Assembly: GCF_013377905.1 (NCBI RefSeq)
Contig: NZ_JABKAV010000036.1
Span: 1 to 34,974 of the forward strand
From: Hymenobacter terrestris
Lineage (GTDB): Bacteria; Bacteroidota; Bacteroidia; Cytophagales; Hymenobacteraceae
Direction: 5' to 3'
DNA length: 34,974 nucleotides
Shown here one piece after another: positions 17,876 through 26,105 of the stretch. The translations under genes and the position numbers were made by a program. Position 1 is the stretch's first letter. Each line of letters starts with the position of its first letter. The notes beneath the pieces were generated by a model, which worked only from the letters and a program-made list of their open reading frames with translations, did not search any database and was not told the DNA's origin.

Positions 17876-19279
17876 ATGAGAATGAACGAAAACTTTGAAG
17901 ACCGGGAGGAAGTGCTGGCTACTGTGCGCCGTTTTGAGGACATGGTGGACCGCAACGAGCCCGTATTTTTCGATCTGGCCGATTTTGAGAATATCATCGA
18001 CCACTATACTTCCAACACCCAATACGACCGAGCCTTACAGGCCTGCGAGGCCGCTATAACCCAATATCCATTCAGCACTGAGCTGCTGATTGACCGCTCG
18101 CAGGTGCTGGCCATGAAGGGCGAGTACGCCGCCGCCAGCACCCAGATTGAGGACGTGGCTCACCTGGACCCCACTAACCCCGATGTGGCCGTTACCCGCG
18201 GCATTATTGCTACGCAGAAGGGCGACTTTGCTGAAGCAGTAGCCTTCTTCCTGCAGGCCTTGGAAACCACTGAGGACCGCGACGATATTTTCTTCAACCT
18301 CGGCCTGGCTTACCAAAGCTGGCAGAAATACAAAAGCGCCGCCAAGTATTACAAGCAGAGCCTGCGCCTCAGCCTCGACAATGATGTGGCCGTGCAGGAG
18401 TTGCTATACTGCCTGGAGGTAAGCGGGCGCTTGGAAAGCAACCTGGATTTTTTCCGGCGCTTTACCGACGACGACCCGTATTCGGCCCTGGCCTGGTTCA
18501 ACCTGGGGCAGGCCGAGTACCGGGCCGGCCACTTCGATGCGGCCATCAGCGCTTTTGAGTACGCTATCCTCATTGATGCCCAGTACTACGACGCCCACGG
18601 CTACCTGGCCAGTTGCTACGTCAGTATTGAGCGCTACCGGGCGGCCATTACCGAGTTTGAGCTGAGCTACGCCGAGGGCATACCTACGCCTGAGGCCCTG
18701 TGCAACATCGGCGAGTGCCACGAAAAGCTGGCCGAGTGGGACTTGGCCCGCCGCTTCTACCAGAAAGCCATCGACCTCGATGCCACTATGGACGAGGCGT
18801 GGTTTGGCATCGGCATTATCATGCAGGCACAGGAGAAATATTTCGAGGCCATCCACTTCTTTCGCAAGGCCGTGGGCCTTTATGATGAGAGCGTGGAATA
18901 TTGGCTGGCGCTGGCGGCTGCCGAGTATCAGATTGGCAACCTCACTTCAGCGGTGGAGGCCTACGAAAAGGCCACCGAAACCGGCCCCGACAATAAGGAC
19001 GGCTGGCTGAACTGGAGCATTCTGCTGTATGAGCAGGGCAATTTCGACGGGGCCATCGACCTGATGCGCACGGCCCTCGAAATCAGCCCCGTGGAGGCCG
19101 AGCTGCATTACCGGCTGTGCGCCTATCTGCTGGCAGCCGGGCGCTACCGCGAGGCGTACCAGACGCTGGAAAGCGCGCTTACGCTCGATTTCGACAAGCA
19201 TCGGCTGTTGTTCGACTATTTCCCCGAGCTGGAGTCGCAGCAGGCGCTGGCCCGCCTGATTGACCAGTACCGGAAGTAA
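17876..19279 (+). CDS. Tetratricopeptide repeat protein
   Basis: The product is 467 aa and almost wholly helical. About ten TPR units can be seen, e.g. AWFNLGQAEYRAGHFDAAIS, ALCNIGECHEKLAEWDLARR, AWFGIGIIMQAQEKYFEAIH and GWLNWSILLYEQGNFDGAID, each with the W/L-G-Y-A-F-A-P pattern. There is no signal peptide or membrane helix, so it is probably a cytoplasmic scaffold or regulator of protein complexes. It is acidic and has no attached enzymatic domain. A strong terminator follows. The partner proteins cannot be inferred from context. Confidence 0.9.
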   Translation: MRMNENFEDREEVLATVRRFEDMVDRNEPVFFDLADFENIIDHYTSNTQYDRALQACEAAITQYPFSTELLIDRSQVLAMKGEYAAASTQIEDVAHLDPTNPDVAVTRGIIATQKGDFAEAVAFFLQALETTEDRDDIFFNLGLAYQSWQKYKSAAKYYKQSLRLSLDNDVAVQELLYCLEVSGRLESNLDFFRRFTDDDPYSALAWFNLGQAEYRAGHFDAAISAFEYAILIDAQYYDAHGYLASCYVSIERYRAAITEFELSYAEGIPTPEALCNIGECHEKLAEWDLARRFYQKAIDLDATMDEAWFGIGIIMQAQEKYFEAIHFFRKAVGLYDESVEYWLALAAAEYQIGNLTSAVEAYEKATETGPDNKDGWLNWSILLYEQGNFDGAIDLMRTALEISPVEAELHYRLCAYLLAAGRYREAYQTLESALTLDFDKHRLLFDYFPELESQQALARLIDQYRK

Positions 19280-19304
19280 GCGCTAGGCAGAAAACCAGAA
19301 TGAT

Positions 19305-19350
19305 AAAGCCGTTGAACGCAGCTACCTGCCTCGTTCAACGGCTTTTCCTT
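19305..19350 (+). terminator. Intrinsic terminator of the TPR gene
   Basis: Perfect 14-bp arms AAAGCCGTTGAACG (19305-19318) and CGTTCAACGGCTTT (19332-19345) enclose a 13-nt loop and are followed by TCCTTTT. Confidence 0.85.
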
Positions 19351-19384
19351 TTCGGCCCGACCTTCACTTTTGCCAATACAACTG

Positions 19385-19392
19385 TACTTTTG
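19385..19392 (+). promoter_or_regulatory. Candidate -7 promoter element of the phosphosulfolactate synthase gene
   Basis: TACTTTTG fits TAnnTTTG; a near-match TTC lies 19 bases upstream in the -33 position. The predicted leader is about 35 bases. Confidence 0.5.
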
Positions 19393-19430
19393 CCCGCTGA
19401 CACCCAGCAAATAACTAAAGCTCTTACTAC

Positions 19431-20264
19431 ATGAATTACTCCCTCAGCCAGCTGCCCGAGCGCACCAGCAAGCCCCGCGAACAAGGTTTCACTATGGTAA
19501 TGGACAAGGGCCTGAGCGTACGGGAGGTGGAGGATTTTCTGGAAGTAGGCGCCGGGTATACCGATATTGTGAAGCTGGGCTGGGCTACCTCGTATGCCAC
19601 GCCCAACCTCAAGCGTAAGCTGGCCGTGTACAAAGAGGCGGGCATTCCGGTGTATTTCGGCGGCACGCTGTTCGAGGCCTTCATCATCCGCAACCAGTTT
19701 GCCGACTACCAGCGCCTGCTCGATACGTATGGTATGGAGTACGCCGAAGTTTCGGACGGTTCGCTCGACCTCAACCACGACAAAAAGCTGGAGTTTATCC
19801 GCACGCTTTCGGGCCAGGTGCAGGTGCTGAGCGAAGTGGGTTCGAAGGATGCCGAGAAGATTATCCCACCCTACAAGTGGATTTCACAGATGAAAACGGA
19901 GCTCGAAGCTGGCGCCGTGAAAGTAATTGGCGAAGCCCGCGAGGCTGGCAACGTAGGCCTGTTCCGCAGCACCGGCGAGGTGCGCTCGGGCCTTGTCGAG
20001 GAAATCCTTACCCAGATTCCGTCTGAAAAAATCATCTGGGAAGCGCCCCAGAAGGCTCAGCAGGTGTGGTTTATCAAGTTGCTGGGAGCCAACGTGAACC
20101 TGGGTAACATCGCACCCAACGAGGTTATCAGCCTTGAAACTATCCGCCTGGGGCTGCGCGGCGACACGTTCTCCGACTTCATCGACATGAGCCAGGTAGA
20201 TGAGATGTTCCGGCCCGAGCCCAAGGCTCCTGGTCGGCCTGGCACCTCCATGCCGCGCGGCTAA
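19431..20264 (+). CDS. comA: Phosphosulfolactate synthase (ComA family)
   Basis: The product is 277 aa, a single TIM-barrel domain of the PF02679 family. Diagnostic stretches include TMVMDKGLS, GYTDIVKLGWATSY, IPVYFGGTLFEAFI, YAEVSDGSLDL, VLSEVGSKD, VKVIGEAREAGNVGL and LGANVNLGNI. In methanogens the enzyme joins sulfite and phosphoenolpyruvate to give phosphosulfolactate, the first step to coenzyme M. Bacteroidota do not make coenzyme M; supplying a sulfonate for sulfolactate or sulfonolipids is a possible role but is inference. No ComB, ComC or cysteate-forming partner lies nearby. It is flanked by terminators, so it is a single-gene unit. Confidence 0.9.
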   Translation: MNYSLSQLPERTSKPREQGFTMVMDKGLSVREVEDFLEVGAGYTDIVKLGWATSYATPNLKRKLAVYKEAGIPVYFGGTLFEAFIIRNQFADYQRLLDTYGMEYAEVSDGSLDLNHDKKLEFIRTLSGQVQVLSEVGSKDAEKIIPPYKWISQMKTELEAGAVKVIGEAREAGNVGLFRSTGEVRSGLVEEILTQIPSEKIIWEAPQKAQQVWFIKLLGANVNLGNIAPNEVISLETIRLGLRGDTFSDFIDMSQVDEMFRPEPKAPGRPGTSMPRG

Positions 20265-20286
20265 TTGCTGGCTTGGTTGAAACTAC

Positions 20287-20378
20287 CCGACTCCGTTTCG
20301 CGTCGTACAAAGCAAATACCCCTGCCTGAACAGCGGTTCAGTAGGGTATTCGTTTTGCATGATGCGAAGCGGAGTCGG
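20287..20378 (+). terminator. Long imperfect hairpin after the phosphosulfolactate synthase gene
   Basis: Outer arms (CCGACTCCGTTTCGC at 20287-20301 with GCGAAGCGGAGTCGG at 20364-20378) pair over 15 bp. Inner arms continue as CAAAGC with GTTTTG, AATACCC with GGGTATT, and CTGAAC with GTTCAG around a 4-nt loop. The inner portion works as a terminator on the plus strand; the outer portion makes it about 92 nt long, larger than terminators usually are. Confidence 0.6.
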
Positions 20379-20516
20379 TGGTTATGGCAGGCTGGCCCGA
20401 AGCTTGCGGCAGCAACAGGTATCAGGCTTAACCCCGGCGGCTTTAATTGAGTTAAATAGATTAACTCCGGCCGGATTCGTTCCTGAGTGTAGATTATTCA
20501 GTCATTTTACCCTTCT

Positions 20517-21854
20517 ATGACGCGTATTTCTTCTTTTTTGGCGGCTGCAGCGCTGCTAGTAATGGCTTCCTGCGGCGGCCCGACCCAACAGGAAAAAACC
20601 GAAGCCGCCGTTCTTACGCCCGCCGATACCGTTGCCACCGAAGTCGATATACTGGAGCTACCCGAGCCTTATGCTACCGAATCGGTTACCAAGCGTAGCC
20701 GAATTGTGGAGTGGCCTCAGGCGACGATGCCCACCGTGCCCACCGGGTTTCTGGTAACGCAATATGCGGCCGGCCTCGAAAGCCCGCGCAATATGTATGT
20801 GCTGCCCAATGGCGATGTGCTGGTGGCGGAGGCCAATACAGTACCCACCGGCCCCAAGGAGGAAGTGGCCGCAGCCCTGAAGCTCGACCCTTCGAAGTCG
20901 TTGCGGCCCACCAGCGCCAACCGCATTACGCTACTGCGCGATGAGCAAAGCAATGGCCGGCCCGAGATACGCACGGTATTTTTAGAAGGTCTCAACCAGC
21001 CTTTTGGCATGCTGCTGCTGGGGGGCTACTTCTATGTGGCCAACACCGACGGCGTGTGGCGCTACCCCTACGCTGATGGCCAGACGTCTATTACAGCCAA
21101 GGGCCAGAAAATTCTGGACCTGCCGGCTGGTGGTTACAACAACCACTGGACCCGCAACCTGCTGGCCAGCCCCGACGGCAAGAAGATCTACATATCGGTG
21201 GGCTCGGCCTCGAACGTGGGCGAGCACGGCATGAAGGAGGAGGAGCGCCGGGCCAACATCATCGAAATAAACCTCGACGGCAGCGGCGAACAGATATACG
21301 CCAGCGGCCTGCGCAACCCCGTAGGCATGGACTGGGCCCCGGGCACCAACGTACTCTGGACGGCTGTAAATGAGCGCGATGAGCTGGGCGATGAGCTGGT
21401 GCCCGACTACCTGACCAGCGTGCAGGAAGGTGGCTTCTACGGCTGGCCCTACTCCTACTTCGGCCAGAAAGTTGACCCGCGCCGCAAGGGCGAGAAGCCT
21501 GAGCTGGTGAAAACAGCTATAGTACCTGATGTAGCGTTGGGTTCCCATACGGCTTCGTTGGGGCTAGCCTTTTACACAGCCGAGCAGTTTCCAGAGCGCT
21601 ACCGTAAAGGGGCCTTTATCGGGCAGCATGGCTCCTGGAACCGCACCGAGTTTTCGGGCTATAAAGTAGTATTTGTCCCATTCCAAAATGGCAAGCCAGC
21701 CGGCAAACCCGAGGATTTTCTGACCGGCTTTATTGCTAATGCCGAGCAGAATGAGGTGTATGGCCGGCCGGTAGGCGTAACCATGTTACCCAACGGCATA
21801 TTGCTGGTAGCCGACGATGCCGGCGGTAAAATCTGGCGCATTGCCGCTCAGTAG
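20517..21854 (+). CDS. Lipoprotein PQQ-dependent sugar (sorbosone-type) dehydrogenase
   Basis: The product is 445 aa. A lipoprotein signal with lipobox MASC (C19) and a Thr/Glu-rich spacer precede a beta-propeller of the sorbosone/glucose dehydrogenase family. Typical segments are GFLVTQYAAGLESPRNMYVL, GDVLVAEANTVPTG, NNHWTRNLLASPDGKKIYISVGSAS, ASGLRNPVGMDWAPGTNVLW and FIGQHGSWNRTEFSGYKVVF. These enzymes oxidise sugars or aldehydes with PQQ. The lipid anchor puts it in the periplasm or outer membrane, unlike the first gene of this window, which reaches the surface through T9SS. No PQQ biosynthesis gene is present here. The substrate is unknown. Confidence 0.88.
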   Translation: MTRISSFLAAAALLVMASCGGPTQQEKTEAAVLTPADTVATEVDILELPEPYATESVTKRSRIVEWPQATMPTVPTGFLVTQYAAGLESPRNMYVLPNGDVLVAEANTVPTGPKEEVAAALKLDPSKSLRPTSANRITLLRDEQSNGRPEIRTVFLEGLNQPFGMLLLGGYFYVANTDGVWRYPYADGQTSITAKGQKILDLPAGGYNNHWTRNLLASPDGKKIYISVGSASNVGEHGMKEEERRANIIEINLDGSGEQIYASGLRNPVGMDWAPGTNVLWTAVNERDELGDELVPDYLTSVQEGGFYGWPYSYFGQKVDPRRKGEKPELVKTAIVPDVALGSHTASLGLAFYTAEQFPERYRKGAFIGQHGSWNRTEFSGYKVVFVPFQNGKPAGKPEDFLTGFIANAEQNEVYGRPVGVTMLPNGILLVADDAGGKIWRIAAQ

Positions 21855-21883
21855 GCAGCTCAGTAAATCGTTGATGTCAACAT

Positions 21884-21930
21884 AACATCCTGCTTCGGCT
21901 TCGCGGACGCCAGCTGAAGTAGGATGTTTT
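21884..21930 (+). terminator. Intrinsic terminator of the lipoprotein dehydrogenase gene
   Basis: Arms ACATCCTGCTTCGGCT and AGCTGAAGTAGGATGT pair with two mismatched positions around an 11-nt loop; TTT follows and A-residues precede. Confidence 0.7.
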
Positions 21931-21953
21931 CATTGGCTTTATAAACAGCTTCG

Positions 21954-22625
21954 ATGCGCCTCCTGCCTACTACTGTTCGCCGCTTGGTAAGCTACTTGGT
22001 ACCGCTCACGCGCCGGGTACCCTCGGCGTACAGCGGCTGGCTGGAAATCACCACTTGGCGCGGGCACAAAACGCTGAACACGGCCTCCGCCAACTACAGC
22101 TACGGTTTGTTGCAGCAGGTGCTACGCTACGGGCTGCGCTTTGTGCCGGTAGCCGATGCCGCCGCGCCGGTACTGGTGCTGGGCTTGGGCGGCGGCTCGG
22201 TTCTGCCTCTGCTGCGCCACGAGCAGGGCCGCACTGGTCCTGTTACGGCCATCGAACTCGACCCGGCCGTGCTGGAAGTAGCCGCCACAGAATTTGACGT
22301 GAGGTCCGGACCCAACCTGCACATAGTGTGCGCCGATGCTTTTGCCTGGCTGCCTGCGGCCCCGCCCAGCAGTTTTGAGCTGGCCATAGTGGATTTGTTT
22401 CTGGACCTGACGCTACCAACTGAATTAGGTGAGGCAGCTTTTTGGCAACAGTTGTGGCGGGTACTGCAGCCGGGGGGCCGGGCACTGTGCAACCTGCTGA
22501 CAACGGCCGAGTTGTGGCCTGAAGGGCAACCACTACCGGAGTTTCTGGAAGAGTTGGGTTTTGCCGTGCAGGATATTGAGGTAGAGCAGCTCAACCGTCT
22601 GCTCATTTTACAGCGGCTGGCCTGA
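21954..22625 (+). CDS. Spermidine synthase-like class I methyltransferase-fold protein
   Basis: The product is 223 aa. It has the cofactor-binding loop VLVLGLGGGSVL (about residues 74-84), the acidic AIELDP (99-104), a second acidic motif CADAFAWL and the active-site-like IVDLFLDLTLPTEL. These correspond to the Rossmann-fold half of spermidine synthases (PF01564), but the protein is shorter than the ~280 aa polyamine enzymes and has only a small N-terminal domain. Similar short proteins often act as uncharacterised aminopropyl- or methyltransferase-like proteins. It is 99 bases after the dehydrogenase gene, beyond a terminator. Polyamine synthesis is possible but not certain. Confidence 0.8.
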   Translation: MRLLPTTVRRLVSYLVPLTRRVPSAYSGWLEITTWRGHKTLNTASANYSYGLLQQVLRYGLRFVPVADAAAPVLVLGLGGGSVLPLLRHEQGRTGPVTAIELDPAVLEVAATEFDVRSGPNLHIVCADAFAWLPAAPPSSFELAIVDLFLDLTLPTELGEAAFWQQLWRVLQPGGRALCNLLTTAELWPEGQPLPEFLEELGFAVQDIEVEQLNRLLILQRLA

Positions 22626-22674
22626 TTGACGCCGCCATAGCGAGGCATCGGGTTACCGTTTGCTGCCAACTCGC

Positions 22675-22682
22675 TTACTTTG
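22675..22682 (+). promoter_or_regulatory. Candidate -7 element of the DedA gene
   Basis: TTACTTTG differs from TAnnTTTG at one base and is followed by CAG. It predicts a short leader of roughly 13 bases before the ATG. Confidence 0.35.
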
Positions 22683-22700
22683 CAGCTTCAACCCCTTCTT

Positions 22701-23357
22701 ATGGAAATCCTTCAGCAACTCCTCGACTTTATTCTTCACCTCGATAAACACTTAGGTGAAATTGTGAAGGAGTATGGTGTCTGGACCTACGCCATTCTGT
22801 TTCTCATCATTTTTGTGGAAACCGGTGTGGTGGTGTTGCCCTTTCTGCCCGGCGACTCGCTGCTGTTTGCCGCTGGCGCCACGGCTGCTTTGCCCGGCTC
22901 CCCTCTGAACGTGTGGCTGATGATGGGGCTGTTAATTTTGGCCGCCGTACTCGGCGACACGCTCAACTACCATATTGGCGACTATCTGGGGCCACGGGTG
23001 TTCCGTGAAAATTCCCGCTTCCTGAAGCGGGCGCATTTGGAGCGTACACAGGCTTTCTACGAAAAGCACGGCGCTAAAACCATTATCCTGGCCCGGTTTA
23101 TCCCCATCGTGCGCACGTTTGCGCCGTTTGTGGCGGGTGTGGGCACCATGCATTACACCAAGTTCCTGTCCTACAACGTAGTGGGCGCAGTACTCTGGGT
23201 GGTTTCGCTCACGAGTGCCGGCTACTTCTTCGGGCTGATTCCAGTTGTGCAGAAGAACTTCTCGCTGGTCGTGCTGGCCATTATTGCGCTGTCGGTGCTG
23301 CCGGTTGTCTGGGAGTTCAGCAAAACGCGCATCCGCCGCAGGAAGCCAGTAGCGTAA
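22701..23357 (+). CDS. DedA family membrane protein
   Basis: The product is 218 aa. Hydrophobic segments flank the DedA hallmark [21 protein letters not shown], the glycine/aspartate-bearing [14 protein letters not shown] and the amphipathic F-x-R-x-x-P-x-x-R stretch [18 protein letters not shown], followed by NVVGAVLWV. DedA proteins transport undecaprenyl phosphate or other phospholipids across the inner membrane. The ATG at MEILQQLL is used; an in-frame TTG seven codons upstream overlaps the likely promoter. A strong terminator follows. Confidence 0.92.
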   Translation: MEILQQLLDFILHLDKHLGEIVKEYGVWTYAILFLIIFVETGVVVLPFLPGDSLLFAAGATAALPGSPLNVWLMMGLLILAAVLGDTLNYHIGDYLGPRVFRENSRFLKRAHLERTQAFYEKHGAKTIILARFIPIVRTFAPFVAGVGTMHYTKFLSYNVVGAVLWVVSLTSAGYFFGLIPVVQKNFSLVVLAIIALSVLPVVWEFSKTRIRRRKPVA

Positions 23358-23408
23358 GCGTTGTCCTGCGTCAGCTCTTCATCAAACCTGTCTGAAATAA
23401 ACCCGCAT

Positions 23409-23446
23409 AACTGCCGGCCCCGCAAGGATAGCCGGCGGTTTTTTTG
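23409..23446 (+). terminator. Intrinsic terminator of the DedA gene
   Basis: A 10-bp stem (AACTGCCGGC / GCCGGCGGTT, one G.U) with a 12-nt loop is followed by an uninterrupted T-tract. It ends about 30 bases before aroE. Confidence 0.85.
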
Positions 23447-23476
23447 TTGCTTACTGCCCAAACCTGTCTCTGCCTT

Positions 23477-24226
23477 ATGCCTGAATTTGGATTGCTTGGC
23501 CGCTCCCTGAAGCACTCATTCTCTCAGACCTACTTCAGCCAGAAGTTTCATAGCCTAGCCTTGGCCGACCACCGCTACGAACTGTTTGAGTTGGCCGACA
23601 TGCACGAACTGCCGGCCCTGCTGGAAGCCCACCCGCAATTGCGGGGCCTCAACGTCACGATTCCCTACAAGGAACAAGTCTGGCCCTTCCTGGACGAGGT
23701 GGCGGCTTCGGCGGCGCGCGTGGGGGCCGTCAACGTAGTCGAATTCAGGGACGACGGCCGGTTGGTGGGCCACAACACCGATTACATTGGCTTCCGCGAC
23801 TCGCTTCGCGCGTTGCTGCCCAGCCCGGTGCCGGCCGGAATGCGGGCCTTGGTACTGGGTAGCGGCGGAGCTTCCAAGGCCGTAGAAGTAGCGCTACGCG
23901 AAATGGAAGTCGGTTTCTGGACCGTTTCGCGTAACCCCCTGGGGCCGGGCCTTACCTATGACGAGCTGACACCCCAACTAATCCGGGAGCATCTGCTCGT
24001 CATCAATGCCACACCCCTGGGCACCTTCCCCGACGTAGCCAAGTGCCCGCCGCTACCCTACGAGGCCCTAACCCCCCAACATTACCTGCACGATTTGGTG
24101 TACAACCCAGCCGAAACTGAGTTTATGCGCCGTGGTCTGGCAGCCGGGGCTCAGGTAAAAAACGGTTTCGATATGCTCTGCCGTCAAGCCGAAGAAGCTT
24201 GGAACATCTGGCATCAGCAGGCCTAA
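23477..24226 (+). CDS. aroE: Shikimate dehydrogenase
   Basis: The product is 249 aa and reduces 3-dehydroshikimate with NADPH in the aromatic amino acid pathway. The shikimate-binding serines are in GRSLKHSFSQ (S14, S16), the catalytic pair is K65 in NVTIPYKEQ and D102 in GHNTDYIGF, and the nucleotide-binding loop is LGSGGASKAV (127-136). N86 in GAVNVV and the C-terminal KNGFDMLCRQAEEAWNIW also fit. It is slightly shorter than E. coli AroE (272 aa), as is usual in Bacteroidota. The ATG start is preferred over an upstream TTG that lies inside the terminator T-tract. Confidence 0.95.
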   Translation: MPEFGLLGRSLKHSFSQTYFSQKFHSLALADHRYELFELADMHELPALLEAHPQLRGLNVTIPYKEQVWPFLDEVAASAARVGAVNVVEFRDDGRLVGHNTDYIGFRDSLRALLPSPVPAGMRALVLGSGGASKAVEVALREMEVGFWTVSRNPLGPGLTYDELTPQLIREHLLVINATPLGTFPDVAKCPPLPYEALTPQHYLHDLVYNPAETEFMRRGLAAGAQVKNGFDMLCRQAEEAWNIWHQQA

Positions 24227-24399
24227 AAACCTATTTGCAGGCCAGAACAAGGCCCTGATTACTACCCGACGCCCTTTCAGAAGCCGAGTACTTACGGGGA
24301 AAGTATTAGTACAATTATATAGTGAAATTTCCTTATTATATGCGAAAACTAAGGGAATAGTAGTAGATTGCCTTATAATCTTACTATCAAACATTCTTT

Positions 24400-24792
24400 A
24401 TGACTCCTGAAGAACGCCTGGACCAGCTGGAGCCTCTGCTTTCGGAAACCACCGCCATTCTGGACCGTCATACGGCCCAGCTACGCCAGCATGCCGCCCT
24501 GCTCCGGCAGCTGGTACAGGCCACGGAAAGCAACACCCAGCTCCTGCAGCAGCTGCTGGCCGGGCAGACCAGTTGCCTGGAGCAACTGGCCCTGCTGAAT
24601 GCGCCGCTGTCCCAGCCAATGGAAACCAGCACCCCCACCCTGTTTTCGCTCGTCGATTATAAACCCGACCCAGCTCAGCGGCTGGAGGAGCTGGAAACCC
24701 GCCTGGAAACGATGGGCAGCCAGCTGGAAACGCTGGGCAGCAAAATGGATTTGATTCTGACCAAGCTCATCCGGGTGTACATCAACAACTAG
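24400..24792 (+). CDS. Small coiled-coil protein of unknown function
   Basis: The product is 130 aa. Two predicted coiled-coil segments (about residues 5-70, with heptads such as LDQLEPLLSETTAILDRH, and 93-126, RLEELETRLETMGSQLETLG) are joined by a Pro/Ser/Thr linker with TLFSLVDYKPDPA. There is no signal peptide or membrane helix. The upstream 173 bases are AT-rich compared with the rest of the window and probably hold its promoter, though I found no good -7 match. I recognise no family. Codon use and the ATG context look genuine. Confidence 0.7.
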   Translation: MTPEERLDQLEPLLSETTAILDRHTAQLRQHAALLRQLVQATESNTQLLQQLLAGQTSCLEQLALLNAPLSQPMETSTPTLFSLVDYKPDPAQRLEELETRLETMGSQLETLGSKMDLILTKLIRVYINN

Positions 24793-24807
24793 CCGCGTGC
24801 TGCGGCT
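24791..24807 (+). terminator. Short hairpin after the coiled-coil gene
   Basis: AGCCGC and GCGGCT form a 6-bp GC-rich stem with loop GTGCT at the stop codon. There is no T-tract, so termination is uncertain. Confidence 0.3.
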
Positions 24808-24969
24808 GGTAGCAGCTGGGGGCAGGTTCGTTGATGCGGAGGCGGGTGCTGGTTGAAAAGTAAGGCTGAAGCGCCGGTAGTTGGCTATTTTGCCGGCTCG
24901 TCAAGCCCATGCCCTCTGCTGCCTTCTGCCCCTACCCTGTTTCGTGCGCGCCCGCGCCTGCCCGCTTGG

Positions 24970-26043
24970 ATGCAGCGGTTGCCCTGGGTGCACCTGGGCT
25001 GGGCCGGGCTGCTGTTTTACGTTGATTGGCAAAACTGGCTGCTGCGCCAGGGCGTGCTGGTGCCGCAGCAGCAGGACAACTTCTGGCCTCTGGCCCTGCT
25101 GGCTAACCTGCTCGATTCGGCCCTGTTCTATTTCAACTGGCTGCTAATGCCCCGCCTGTTCCGGCGCGGGCGGCTGGGCATGTATCTGGGACTGCTGGGA
25201 CTGGGGCTGCTGGCGTTCTGCTCCCTGCGTATCGGCGTCGGTTACGCGTTTGATGAGGTGCGGGTACGGGGCGAATCGCAGCCGCTGGGCTACTACGTGC
25301 AGGTGCTGCAGGCCTATTACCTGCAGTTGGGGGGAGCTATTTTGCTGTTGAGCTTTTTTGTGCGGCTGGCCGGCGACTACTGGCGCGAGCTGCGCCACCG
25401 CCGCGCCCTGGAGCAGCAGCACCTGCGCACCGAGCTGGCCCTGCTACGCAGCCAGCTGCACCCGCACTTCCTGTTCAACACGCTTAACAACATCTACTCA
25501 CTTACGCTACACGCCTCGCCCCAGGCCCCCGAAGCCGTGCTGCGCTTGGCCGAACTGATGCGCTACCAGCTCTACGAAAGCGCCGACGACCTCGTGCCGC
25601 TGGCCCGCGAAATAAGCCACCTGCAAAGCTTCCTCACGCTCCAGCAGCTGCGCCTGCCCACCAGCGGCGCGCCCGACGACGCCGACGAGGCCATCGACTT
25701 CCGGATTCTGCTCCCGCCCGACGCCAGCCACCGGCTGCTGCTGCCCCCCATGCTGCTGCTGCCGCTGGTCGAGAATGCCTTTAAGCACGGCGACCTTACG
25801 GCCCGGCCCCATGTCGTGCGCATCGTGCTGCAACTTGCCACCACCGACAGGCAGCTGCATTTCACGGTGCGCAACCGCGTTTCGCCCGACGCGGCGGTGC
25901 CTGGCGGTATGGGCCTGGCCAATCTGCGCCGGCGGCTGGAGTTGCTCTATCCCGGGCAGCACGCGCTGGTCGTCACGGCCAACGCCGAGGAGTACGCCGT
26001 GCGCCTGACTGTGCCAATGGCGTTGCCCACAGAGACTCGCTGA
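24970..26043 (+). CDS. LytS/YehU-type sensor histidine kinase (HK1)
   Basis: The product is 357 aa from the chosen ATG. Four hydrophobic segments (about 7-20, 41-60, 70-92, 115-132) form the sensor and have no periplasmic domain. A coiled linker leads to the His_kinase domain (PF06580) with QLHPHFLFNTLNNIYSL (phospho-acceptor H166), the N-box LLLPLVENAFKHGD (N269) and the G-box GGMGLANLRRRLELLYPGQ. It should phosphorylate the LytTR regulator encoded 62 bases downstream. In-frame reading continues upstream to a TTG, which would add 39 residues rich in Pro and Ala; I prefer the ATG. It is closely similar to the second kinase near the window's end. Confidence 0.88.
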   Translation: MQRLPWVHLGWAGLLFYVDWQNWLLRQGVLVPQQQDNFWPLALLANLLDSALFYFNWLLMPRLFRRGRLGMYLGLLGLGLLAFCSLRIGVGYAFDEVRVRGESQPLGYYVQVLQAYYLQLGGAILLLSFFVRLAGDYWRELRHRRALEQQHLRTELALLRSQLHPHFLFNTLNNIYSLTLHASPQAPEAVLRLAELMRYQLYESADDLVPLAREISHLQSFLTLQQLRLPTSGAPDDADEAIDFRILLPPDASHRLLLPPMLLLPLVENAFKHGDLTARPHVVRIVLQLATTDRQLHFTVRNRVSPDAAVPGGMGLANLRRRLELLYPGQHALVVTANAEEYAVRLTVPMALPTETR

Positions 26044-26079
26044 GCTTTGCGCAAAGGGCCGCAGAGCCATTCAATCAAA

Positions 26080-26105
26080 ATCACCGATTCACTTACTCAC
26101 CGTCT
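26080..26105 (+). promoter_or_regulatory. Leader motif of the first LytTR regulator gene, shared with the second
   Basis: ATCACCGATTCACT starts 26 bases upstream of the ATG and recurs, with one change, 23 bases upstream of the paralogous regulator gene. It could be a translation signal or just retained from duplication. Confidence 0.4.

Noticed and set aside
20265..20450. 61-codon frame after comA
   Set aside because: It starts with TTG directly behind the comA stop and runs through the 92-nt hairpin, whose symmetry explains the sequence better than coding.
24853..24969. TTG-initiated N-terminal extension of HK1
   Set aside because: Adds 39 low-complexity residues; the ATG placed just before the first membrane helix fits better, though the extension cannot be fully excluded.
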